9,663 bases of DNA from NCBI GenBank assembly GCA_021807585.1, contig JAKBCQ010000042.1, positions 1-9,663 on the forward strand, given 5' to 3'. The translations under genes were made by a program, and so were the position numbers. Each line of letters starts with the position of its first letter. Position 1 is the first letter of the stretch. Below the pieces are notes generated by a model, which was given only the letters and a program-made list of their open reading frames with translations, did no database searches and was not told the DNA's origin. Source of the DNA: Planctomycetota bacterium (GTDB lineage: Bacteria; Planctomycetota; Planctomycetia; Isosphaerales; Isosphaeraceae). Positions 1 to 6,562 of this stretch are shown here, in pieces.

Positions 1-993
1 GGCGTCGGGCGTCTCAGCCGCCGCGATGATGTTCACTCTCAAGTCCGCGGATTCGACCCCCTGGGACACGACATCTTGCATCTCGCTCGAATCCATAGGG
101 TTCTCAATAACGACCTTCGCAATCGAGTCCAAAGCCGACGATTCCACAGACGACGAACCGTTCGGTATCATTTCCTCGTCACTCGTCTCGGCGGTCGCAG
201 CCGTTTCCGCGGGCACGAAAATGCTCTCGCCGATCTCCGCCACGGTGTGATCGTTCGATCCTCCGCTCGCTTCCGCGGCGATTGTCGCGATTTGGCTGAT
301 CTCCAGTTCGATCTCGAAACGTTCGTCGGCTGCGCGTTTCGAGGAACGCTTCTTGGCATTCTCGGCGACGGTTTTCATGGCCGACCGCGCCGCGATTTTC
401 TCGGCGTTCGCGCGATCGCGACGGAGATTGCGTAGCTCTTGCAACCACTTCGACGCCATTCGAGTGAGATGAGCCTCGTTGCGACAAATCGACGCGAGCC
501 GTTTATCCTCGGGAAGCAAATTCCCGCCTCCGATCAAAATCTGTCGATATTCAATCACTCGCTCGATTTCAAGATGAAGGAGAACAATCCGCGCGACGAT
601 CTCAATCTCAAACGGTCCCTTGGGCTCGAAATCGCGTTCGAGAGCCTCGCGTCGGCGATCATACGCGGCGTGATCGAACCCTGCTTCGCCGGAACGGTGC
701 GAATCCGGTTCCTCGGGGGAAGGCGACGCATACGCGTCCAAAGCCGCTCCCGCTCGCTGTTGATTCAACAATCGACGCGACCCTGCGCACTCCTGGTTGA
801 GCGAACCGGCGAACGCATCGACGATCGGATCGTCGTCATCCCCCGCATCGTTTGAAGCCGAGGCTTCGCCAAACATCGCGAGATCGGGTTCAGACGTCAT
901 TCCAAGCTCCATCTCCATCACTCGCTCCATCATCTCCAAATCCAAGGTCGGTTCGGCGCGCGCACGGGGCGCACCAGTTTTGCGGTATAACAT
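1..993 (-). CDS. Unrecognised acidic/helical protein, C-terminus beyond window
   Basis: The reading frame is open for 331 codons from an ATG at 993 to the left edge, so the C-terminus is missing. I do not recognise the family with certainty. The first 110 residues are acidic and low in complexity (GDDDDP at 51-56). Residues about 116-150 (ALERDFEPKGPFEIEIVARI and onward to IEYR) resemble a helical segment I associate with expanded hypothetical proteins of planctomycetes; that link is weak. Residues 173-235 are strongly charged and probably helical or coiled-coil, followed by a Ser/Glu/Ala-rich acidic tail. No signal peptide or membrane segment is visible, so a cytoplasmic location is likely. 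The start is supported by AAAGGA about 9 nt upstream, an in-frame stop shortly before it, and a good promoter at 1077-1105. Codon use matches the neighbours. It lies downstream of ahcY on the same strand, but the 350-nt gap and own promoter argue for separate transcription. Confidence 0.75.
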   Translation of the reverse strand, partial: MLYRKTGAPRARAEPTLDLEMMERVMEMELGMTSEPDLAMFGEASASNDAGDDDDPIVDAFAGSLNQECAGSRRLLNQQRAGAALDAYASPSPEEPDSHRSGEAGFDHAAYDRRREALERDFEPKGPFEIEIVARIVLLHLEIERVIEYRQILIGGGNLLPEDKRLASICRNEAHLTRMASKWLQELRNLRRDRANAEKIAARSAMKTVAENAKKRSSKRAADERFEIELEISQIATIAAEASGGSNDHTVAEIGESIFVPAETAATAETSDEEMIPNGSSSVESSALDSIAKVVIENPMDSSEMQDVVSQGVESADLRVNIIAAAETPDA

Positions 994-1076
994 GGGATCG
1001 TTTCCTTTGTTCTCAAAAAGCTTTAAAGTTCAACAAAACGCTTGCCAGATTCCAGAGGAACCACCGACATAATGAG

Positions 1077-1105
1077 ATCATACGACACTCGCGGCGAGAT
1101 TGCAA
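1077..1105 (-). promoter_or_regulatory. Sigma70-type promoter for the 993-1 gene
   Basis: Read on the minus strand, TTGCAA (1105-1100) is followed by a 17-nt spacer and TATGAT (1082-1077). This is close to the sigma70 consensus at ideal spacing. Predicted transcription would start near 1070 and give a leader of about 77 nt before the ATG at 993. The call is from sequence match only. Confidence 0.6.
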
Positions 1106-1248
1106 GATCAATTTTGAAAATTCGCAACATTGGAAAATCGAGCGTTGCCGACCGAATCGAATCAGTTGATTGCCGGCCGAATCGACCGGCAGGGATCGAC
1201 GCGATCGGCGATTCGTCGTCCGCTTCAAAGAGCGATCGTCGCGGCGGA

Positions 1249-1278
1249 GGGTTCGCGCGGGAGGGGGGGTTCCGCGGG
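1249..1278 (+). other. G-rich tract with G-quadruplex pattern
   Basis: The plus strand shows GGG, a 7-nt loop, GGG, A, then a run of seven G (1263-1269), and a further GGG at 1276-1278. This satisfies the usual four-tract pattern with loops of seven or fewer. It lies downstream of ahcY and upstream of the next minus-strand promoter. Folding is a prediction only. Confidence 0.35.
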
Positions 1279-1318
1279 CGAACGAACCGACGCGACGATT
1301 CGATGATCCGATCAATCA

Positions 1319-1343
1319 GCGTTCGTTACGAACAAACGCCTTT

Positions 1344-1345
<2 letters not shown>
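1319..1345. terminator. Hairpin abutting the ahcY stop codon
   Basis: Positions 1319-1339 fold into a stem with GCGTT/AACGC at its base and a 3-nt loop. In minus-strand RNA the stem is nine pairs including one U-G wobble, starting four bases after the ahcY TAA, where an ahcY terminator is expected; but no U-run follows. In the plus direction the same stem has one mismatch but is followed by CTTTTT (1340-1345), giving a canonical intrinsic terminator. It may work in both directions. Confidence 0.45.
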
Positions 1346-2696
<1,351 letters not shown>

Positions 2697-2707
2697 CTAT
2701 CAATCAC

Positions 2708-2723
2708 GGCGCGGAGCGGCGCC
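2708..2723. repeat. Short GC inverted repeat in the ahcY leader
   Basis: GGCGC (2708-2712) and GCGCC (2719-2723) form a 5-bp stem with a 6-nt loop, about 24 nt upstream of the ahcY start. It could be a small leader hairpin. There is no T-run on either strand, and no S-adenosylhomocysteine riboswitch core is visible. Confidence 0.25.
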
Positions 2724-2773
2724 CGTTCGGTATTGATGACAAATTACGTGAGCACTTCATAGCTCCACCCACG

Positions 2774-2793
2774 CGAACGAACGATTTCGTTCG
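2774..2793. repeat. 8-bp perfect stem with tetraloop upstream of ahcY
   Basis: CGAACGAA (2774-2781) and TTCGTTCG (2786-2793) are perfect inverted copies around the loop CGAT. The element sits between the stop of the 107-aa gene (2807) and the ahcY start (2684). It lacks a T-run in the minus direction, so full termination is doubtful; partial attenuation or mRNA 3'-end protection is possible. Confidence 0.4.
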
Positions 2794-2806
2794 ATTTCGA
2801 TCCGAA

Positions 2807-3130
2807 TCACGCCGACTCGGCGACGCCGAGCAGTTTTTGAATCTTTTGCTGTTCCCAGTCCATCCATGCGAGCGGCCCGGGGTTGATTTTGATCGTCCTT
2901 CGGGGCGCGGTTTCGAGCAATGTGGAAAGCGCGATCCCGACGGCTCGGGCGCGCGTTTCGGCGTCGGGTGCGATCGCGTCGACGAGTTCGGCGAATCGTT
3001 CCCAATCGGTCGTCGACATCGCGACGCGAAGCGACCGACTCCGCCACTGTCGCGGCAGTTTGGGATGAATCGGCTTCAACCCTCGCTCCTGTCCGACGGC
3101 TCGCCGCCGACCCAGGGAATCGCGTCTCAT
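2807..3130 (-). CDS. Small basic protein, possible ribbon-helix-helix DNA-binding protein
   Basis: This 107-aa protein is of unrecognised family. The N-terminus is basic (MRRDSLGRRR). Residues 31-73 follow the order of a ribbon-helix-helix DNA-binding fold: a short strand (RSLRVAMS, 31-39), a first helix (TTDWERFAELVDAI, 40-53) and a second helix (ETRARAVGIALSTLLE, 58-73). The C-terminal part (PGPLAWMDWEQQKIQKLLG) looks helical with two Trp. This is a shape resemblance, not a domain hit. The ATG at 3130 was chosen because GGAGG stands 8 nt upstream; a GTG at 3199 would extend the protein by 23 residues into the promoter region. The promoter carries a perfect palindrome, which suits autoregulation. 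ahcY follows on the same strand. A plus-strand frame covering the same bases looks like a shadow. An uncharacterised non-DNA-binding protein remains possible. Confidence 0.6.
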   Translation of the reverse strand: MRRDSLGRRRAVGQERGLKPIHPKLPRQWRSRSLRVAMSTTDWERFAELVDAIAPDAETRARAVGIALSTLLETAPRRTIKINPGPLAWMDWEQQKIQKLLGVAESA

Positions 3131-3188
3131 CCCCCTACCCTCCTCATCGCTTTGCTGCGTATCGCCCCCTGGTCCGATCCGAGTCGAA

Positions 3189-3218
3189 AGCTTAACCACA
3201 CGCGTACGCGTGTGTCAA
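3189..3218 (-). promoter_or_regulatory. Promoter of the 107-aa gene
   Basis: On the minus strand a consensus -35 TTGACA (3218-3213) is followed by an 18-nt spacer and a weak -10 TAAGCT (3194-3189); TTAAGC at 17 nt is the alternative. Transcription would start near 3182, leaving a leader of about 52 nt before the ATG at 3130. The spacer is almost wholly occupied by an 18-bp palindrome, so a bound protein would block polymerase. Confidence 0.55.
3197..3214. promoter_or_regulatory. 18-bp perfect palindrome, candidate operator
   Basis: CACACGCGTACGCGTGTG is identical to its reverse complement over all 18 bases, without a loop. That is typical of a binding site for a dimeric regulator rather than an RNA hairpin. 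It lies between the -35 and -10 of the 107-aa gene and overlaps the last two bases of the -35. The regulator is unknown; the downstream 107-aa protein is the obvious candidate. Confidence 0.6.
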
Positions 3219-3566
3219 CGGATGATTAAAAAAAGCGATAATCGAGACGATCGAGCTGGAAACCGTAGTCTTTATGGAGCGAAGCGCATGTGCGCGCATG
3301 AATTCGATCAACCCATGTCTCTTTTTTTCGCTTGCGTTCGATCGATATCCTTATGGGCTTAACCTTTTACAATATCATGACTTCCGGTCCGACGAACGCG
3401 GCGAGGCATCGGACGATCTGATCGCGCTTGAAATTGCGAATCGGAGCTTATAGAAAATGATCTAACTTATTTCAACAAAACGAGTTAGCATCGGTGTGAG
3501 CCGGAGGATCGAGAAAACGAACACCGTTTCGTACGTTACTGAATCGAATGACGAAAATGCGTTGTT

Positions 3567-3800
3567 TTACGGAGCGGTCGAGTGGGCGATCGTTCGCCCG
3601 GCGACTTGAGCGACGACGGATACGCCTTCAACGTTTGTGGGGATTTTCAATCCAGCCTCAAGCTCATCGTCGAGAAGAACTTTGATGACGAAATCGTCTC
3701 CAACTCGTCCGATTCCCACGCTTGCGCCGGGAGCGATCGCACGAACTTGATCGTTCGCTCGATCGAGAACCGCCTTGGCTTGTGCGTAAGAAACAGCCAT
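3567..3800 (-). CDS. 77-aa protein resembling the N-terminal domain of the neighbouring peptidase
   Basis: The protein has an N-terminal helix (SYAQAKAVLDRANDQVRAIA, 4-23), then SVGIGRVGDDFVIKVLLDD (27-45), then an extended part ending in GVSVVAQVAGRTI (59-71). The VGIG strand, the FVIKVLL strand and the final V-x-V-x-VAG segment resemble the small alpha/beta domain that commonly precedes the trypsin-like domain in peptidases of the GTLG/CNHVL/GDSGSL type. The adjacent peptidase starts in the same way (YQSAKDLMDEY, then SLAVGRF and FGVFIDL), so the two are probably homologous over this part. No signal peptide is present. The ATG at 3800 has GAGG 7 nt upstream; a GTG at 3860 lies before the predicted transcription start and was rejected. 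It may bind or inhibit the peptidase, or be an independent small domain protein. The function is inference. Confidence 0.75.
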   Translation of the reverse strand: MAVSYAQAKAVLDRANDQVRAIAPGASVGIGRVGDDFVIKVLLDDELEAGLKIPTNVEGVSVVAQVAGRTIAHSTAP

Positions 3801-3844
3801 GATCTCACCTCGAAGCTCGAAAGGTCCGAAATCCTCTCGCTTGA

Positions 3845-3873
3845 ATTCTGTATCCCGCACGATCCTGAGTCAA
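3845..3873 (-). promoter_or_regulatory. Promoter of the 77-aa gene
   Basis: On the minus strand TTGACT (3873-3868), a 17-nt spacer and CAGAAT (3850-3845) form a plausible sigma70 promoter. The start of transcription would be near 3838, giving a leader of about 38 nt before the ATG at 3800. The AT-rich stretch upstream (3897-3945) could act as an UP element. Confidence 0.4.
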
Positions 3874-3906
3874 TACCTCGCCGCCGTCTTATACATCACA
3901 ATTATT

Positions 3907-3937
3907 ATTTATAATATAAAATTGTCATATTATAAAT
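3907..3937. repeat. AT-only 11-bp inverted repeat between the peptidase and 77-aa genes
   Basis: ATTTATAATAT (3907-3917) and ATATTATAAAT (3927-3937) are perfect inverted copies around a 9-nt spacer. The arms contain no G or C, so this is a poor intrinsic terminator. It lies 34-64 bp upstream of the -35 of the 77-aa gene, which suits an activator site, a nucleoid-protein site or an UP element. The local base composition is far more AT-rich than the surroundings. Confidence 0.55.
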
Positions 3938-3995
3938 CAGTTTTTGATCATTTTTGAGCGAGGTGTTTACGGCTCCGACGCCCTCCACGAAACGA

Positions 3996-5045
3996 TCAAT
4001 AAATCAAATCGACGCACAAAGAATCGAGGAATTTTGTAATCGGAATCATGAAGGACGATGCGGTTCGACCGCCCCTTTTTTCCGTTCCCGCGAAAACGAC
4101 CCCTATCGCGAAATGCTCAAAATCCCAAACCAATGATCCGCTGTCACCGGGTAGGCTGAACGGTTTACCATTCTTTCCTCCGATTTCAACGACATTGTTA
4201 AAAATCGCTTCTCTTCCGGGTCCATAGATCACGGATAAATTCACTCGATCCGTACTAACGATTCGGCCCTCGGTTAATCCAGTGGAACGTCCATATTTAA
4301 AAACCTTACTCAATTTCGCTTCGTCTGAATCGCTTTCGATCATGGATGGATCGAAATCCCGAACCCCCATGATTTTCGGCCTTTTATCGAATGGACGATC
4401 CAACCGATCATTCCATTTGAGCAATACGTCTTTATCGAGTGACGCGAACGCCGCGTCGACCTCATTGACGCTCCCCGGAGTAAAATCGATCGATTGAAAC
4501 GAATGAAGTTTCCCAATCGTCGACGAAGGGTGGAATCCTCCGTCTCCACGCCCCGGCCTGACGATAAAGTCGTCGACGTTAGCTTGATTATTATGAACCA
4601 ATACATGATTGCACGATATAACGCCGATGCGATCGGCTTCGCCGCTCCTCAATCGCGCGAATCCGCCCAAAGTCCCGGAGGAATCCGGGATATAGTGACC
4701 GATCGACGCGTCTCGGGAGATCTGAGCGCGAATTTTTCCGATAACGCGCATTTTTGTCTCATTGATTTGTAAGATTTGATACAATTTCGCCGATTCGGTG
4801 CTTCGCCTTTTGCGGAAAAGTTTGAGATCCAGTGAATTCTTTAAATCAATGAATACTCCAAACTGCGATCGCTCGAATCGTCCGACCGCTAAGGACAGAT
4901 TGCTTGCATGAACGCGAGCACTGTCGACCCGATCGTCTCTGTTGCTGCAAGATGACGCTTTTAGAGTTTGAGCCGAAATGGGAACGAGGGAATCGATTTT
5001 GTCACGATATTCATCCATCAAATCTTTCGCAGATTGATACCTCAT
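3996..5045 (-). CDS. Trypsin-like serine peptidase (S1-like, GTLG/CNHVL/GDSGSL type)
   Basis: The 349-aa protein has a complete chymotrypsin-fold triad: His147 in SCNHVL, Asp197 in NEVDAAF and Ser302 in PGDSGSL. The strand GTLGG (124-128) before the His, the GRSTGLTEG block (252-260) and VVFAGTE (316-322) are hallmarks of a bacterial S1-like family related to plant NAL1. An N-terminal segment (1-22 plus about 47-73) resembles the small alpha/beta domain of that family, separated by a Ser/Asp/Arg-rich linker. No signal peptide or membrane segment is visible, so it is probably cytosolic; the substrate is unknown. I chose the ATG at 5045, with a G-run (5059-5055) 9 nt upstream. A TTG at 5081 would add 12 residues without a ribosome binding site. 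Base use is more AT-rich than ahcY. The 77-aa gene follows 195 nt downstream. Loss of proteolysis is unlikely as all key residues are present. Confidence 0.88.
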   Translation of the reverse strand: MRYQSAKDLMDEYRDKIDSLVPISAQTLKASSCSNRDDRVDSARVHASNLSLAVGRFERSQFGVFIDLKNSLDLKLFRKRRSTESAKLYQILQINETKMRVIGKIRAQISRDASIGHYIPDSSGTLGGFARLRSGEADRIGVISCNHVLVHNNQANVDDFIVRPGRGDGGFHPSSTIGKLHSFQSIDFTPGSVNEVDAAFASLDKDVLLKWNDRLDRPFDKRPKIMGVRDFDPSMIESDSDEAKLSKVFKYGRSTGLTEGRIVSTDRVNLSVIYGPGREAIFNNVVEIGGKNGKPFSLPGDSGSLVWDFEHFAIGVVFAGTEKRGGRTASSFMIPITKFLDSLCVDLIY

Positions 5046-5126
5046 CCCAAAAAACCCCCGAAAATGATCGAAGAATCGCAAGATTTTTGATCGCGCAACG
5101 ATGTAGGTGAGCCGAAGTCCAATACG

Positions 5127-5156
5127 ATTCTAAAATACCACTCTATCGATTTGCAA
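5127..5156 (-). promoter_or_regulatory. Promoter of the peptidase gene
   Basis: On the minus strand TTGCAA (5156-5151) is followed by an 18-nt spacer and TAGAAT (5132-5127). Transcription would start near 5120, about 75 nt before the ATG at 5045. The -35 hexamer equals that of the promoter at 1077-1105. Confidence 0.5.
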
Positions 5157-5285
5157 GTCGATTGTTCCATTGAATTGCTTCGCGTTCCGTCAATTTCCAA
5201 CCGATGCGCCTAAAAGATCGAAATCGAGACAGACAGCGGGGTCGATCTAAAGTCGTTTAGCGTGACAATCGAACGCAATTCCGCC

Positions 5286-5314
5286 TTGCTCGATCGCTCC
5301 GATCGGCGTAAGAT
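5286..5314 (+). promoter_or_regulatory. Candidate promoter of the PEP-CTERM gene
   Basis: TTGCTC (5286-5291), a 17-nt spacer and TAAGAT (5309-5314) form a modest sigma70-like match. It would leave a leader of about 145 nt containing the AAGCGTG repeats. An extracytoplasmic sigma factor promoter elsewhere in the gap is equally possible. Confidence 0.3.
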
Positions 5315-5353
5315 CCCCGTCCGATCGGCCGATTCCATCAATCGCGCGAAACG

Positions 5354-5379
5354 AAGCGTGTTCAAGCGTGGGAAGCGTG
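5354..5379 (+). repeat. Three direct repeats of AAGCGTG at helical spacing
   Basis: AAGCGTG occurs at 5354-5360, 5364-5370 and 5373-5379, so the copies start 10 and 9 bp apart, about one turn of the helix. They lie 88-113 bp upstream of the PEP-CTERM start. This arrangement suits cooperative binding by a regulator such as a response regulator. Confidence 0.45.
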
Positions 5380-5466
5380 ACGGCGACTCGATTCGGTCGA
5401 TCAAACGCCTTCAACGAACCGATCGAACCGCCGATCCAAAAGCATTCTCATTCCAGGAGCGCAGGG

Positions 5467-6390
5467 ATGTGCAACCGAGGTATCGCTTCGAGCTCGAGAG
5501 CGATCGCAACCTTTTCGATCTTGGCGATCGTCTTTTCAACGACTTTCACGGCGCATTCGCACGCGTCGACGATGTACAACGTCGTCGATCTGGGAAGCGT
5601 GATCGATATGACTGATCCAACCGACAACCGGATTCAGGTTCCCGATTATTCCAAGATGATGCCGAAAAACTGGTATTATGATTTTATCACAAGTTCGAAC
5701 AGCGTTGCTTTGGGTGCGTCTATTATTAATCCCGCGACATTTACCACTCCTCCCGGGGTGGGTCAGGCGGGATCGGAGTTTATGATCAGTAATATGAACT
5801 CAAACGGAACGGCGATCGGATGGTTGAACTGGTTCGATCCGGCCGCCTTCTTCACGAAAATCTCGCCGAATCTTTACGGCGGTATTTGGCCGAACACGAC
5901 GACAAAAATCTTCGACTTCTCGTTCGCAAGTCCTTTCAACATCGCCCCGACGGCGATTAACAACAACAATGTAATGGTAGGCGTATATGTTACAAATAGT
6001 GGTGTTTCCAGTCCTTTTGTTTATCAGATTACTCCGTCTCAGCTTCTCCCCGTCGGTTCGATGAATCAATCGAATTATAATTATCTTAATATCAAAGATT
6101 CAGCCTCAGCCATCAATCTCAACGATATGATACCCAAGAATCTGAGTTCGACGATCTCGATCACGGAACCGGAGGCGATCGATTCGGCGGGAAACATCCT
6201 GGCGTTCGGCAAGGTGGGTAACACGCCGATCGCGAACGATGGTAGCTTCAAAGGCGCTCATCTCTTCATTTTGACCCCTCAAACCGTCGCGGTTCCCGAG
6301 CCTTCGACGTTCTTCACGCTCGCATTCCTGGGAGGCTCGCTGCTGATCCATCGTCGAAAATCGAATCCGCGTAAACACAAATCATATTGA
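5467..6390 (+). CDS. Secreted PEP-CTERM protein with HAF-like repeats
   Basis: The 307-aa protein has an N-terminal signal peptide: basic start, hydrophobic core AIATFSILAIVFSTTF (12-27) and a likely cut after AHSHA (29-33). The C-terminus is a PEP-CTERM sorting signal: VPEPS (276-280), a hydrophobic stretch TFFTLAFLGGSLLI (281-294) and a basic tail HRRK. Such tails are recognised by exosortase, which anchors or releases exported proteins, often alongside exopolysaccharide. The mature part begins YNVVDLG and has pieces like NSNGTAIGW (111-119), TAINNNNVMVGVYV (162-175) with PFVYQI, and AINLNDMIP (215-223) with EAIDSAGNILAFG, resembling degenerate HAF-type extracellular repeats. The domain assignment is tentative; the sorting signal is clear. 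ATG at 5467 has AGGAG 7 nt upstream; in-frame starts further up would place Arg/His-rich sequence before the signal peptide. The middle of the gene is AT-richer and Asn-rich. Confidence 0.88.
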   Translation: MCNRGIASSSRAIATFSILAIVFSTTFTAHSHASTMYNVVDLGSVIDMTDPTDNRIQVPDYSKMMPKNWYYDFITSSNSVALGASIINPATFTTPPGVGQAGSEFMISNMNSNGTAIGWLNWFDPAAFFTKISPNLYGGIWPNTTTKIFDFSFASPFNIAPTAINNNNVMVGVYVTNSGVSSPFVYQITPSQLLPVGSMNQSNYNYLNIKDSASAINLNDMIPKNLSSTISITEPEAIDSAGNILAFGKVGNTPIANDGSFKGAHLFILTPQTVAVPEPSTFFTLAFLGGSLLIHRRKSNPRKHKSY

Positions 6391-6491
6391 TATATTTTGA
6401 AACCGATCGAACCTTCCCCCTGGCTTTGGATTGCACGAATCACGCGGCGAAATCCGGCTTGACGGATCGGCCGACTTCGACGACAACGACT

Positions 6492-6536
6492 CCGCTCGCC
6501 CGACCTTCACGGAGCGGGCGTGGGCAAGGACGCCCG
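6492..6536 (+). promoter_or_regulatory. Leader with mutually exclusive hairpins before the glycosyltransferase
   Basis: Segment CGGGCG (6515-6520) can pair upstream with CGCCCG (6497-6502), or downstream with CGCCCG (6531-6536). CCGCTC/GAGCGG (6492-6497 and 6512-6517) is a further option on the upstream side. The alternatives share bases, so only one can form. The ribosome binding site follows at 6549-6555. The structure may be incidental in GC-rich DNA. Confidence 0.3.
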
Positions 6537-6562
6537 TCGGTGTGTGACAGGAGGTCGCCGCC

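Larger units (their letters stand above)
994..1343. other. 350-nt intergenic region between ahcY and the 993-1 gene
   Basis: No credible gene is present. The region holds, from right to left, a hairpin directly after the ahcY stop codon (1319-1339), a G-rich tract with quadruplex potential (1249-1278), a small inverted repeat TGCCGG/CCGGCA (1171-1176 and 1186-1191, no T-run), the promoter at 1077-1105, and the leader of the left-hand gene. Frames open on the plus strand through here are antisense or low-complexity Arg/Ser-rich shadows. Confidence 0.6.
3131..3566. other. 436-nt intergenic region, lower GC
   Basis: No well-supported gene. At 3189-3218 it holds the promoter and palindrome of the 107-aa gene. 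The rest (about 3230-3566) is the 3' flank of the 77-aa gene. It contains an imperfect inverted repeat with CTAACT (3462-3467) and AGTTAG (3483-3488) as core arms, and a weak hairpin around 3513-3530 that could end minus-strand transcripts. A 59-codon plus-strand frame at 3274-3453 lacks a ribosome binding site and is not called as a gene. Confidence 0.5.
5046..5466. other. 421-nt divergent intergenic region
   Basis: It separates the minus-strand peptidase from the plus-strand PEP-CTERM gene. It holds the peptidase promoter (5127-5156), a weaker plus-strand promoter candidate (5286-5314), three AAGCGTG repeats (5354-5379) and the ribosome binding site AGGAG (5456-5460 approx.) of the PEP-CTERM gene. 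Arg/Ser/Asp-rich open frames across it on both strands look non-coding. Confidence 0.55.

Noticed and set aside
1171..1191. TGCCGG/CCGGCA hairpin as an ahcY terminator
   Set aside because: The stem is 6 bp with a 9-nt loop, lies about 150 nt from the stop codon and has no T-run on either strand.
3284..3300. GCGC/CATG-rich near-palindrome as an operator
   Set aside because: The symmetry is imperfect and short, and no promoter element or gene start lies at a suitable distance.
3274..3453. Plus-strand 59-codon frame (MERSACARMN...)
   Set aside because: No ribosome binding site at a usable distance, only a weak -10-like GATAAT upstream, and no recognisable protein character. It could be a remnant, but cannot be supported.
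3582..3914. Plus-strand 110-codon frame opposite the 77-aa gene
   Set aside because: The minus strand has a strong ribosome binding site, a promoter and a family-like protein; the plus frame has none of these.
3880..3960. AT-rich island as a sign of a mobile element end or recent insertion
   Set aside because: No transposase, no target-site duplication and no terminal repeats on a larger scale were seen; a promoter or regulatory role explains it better.
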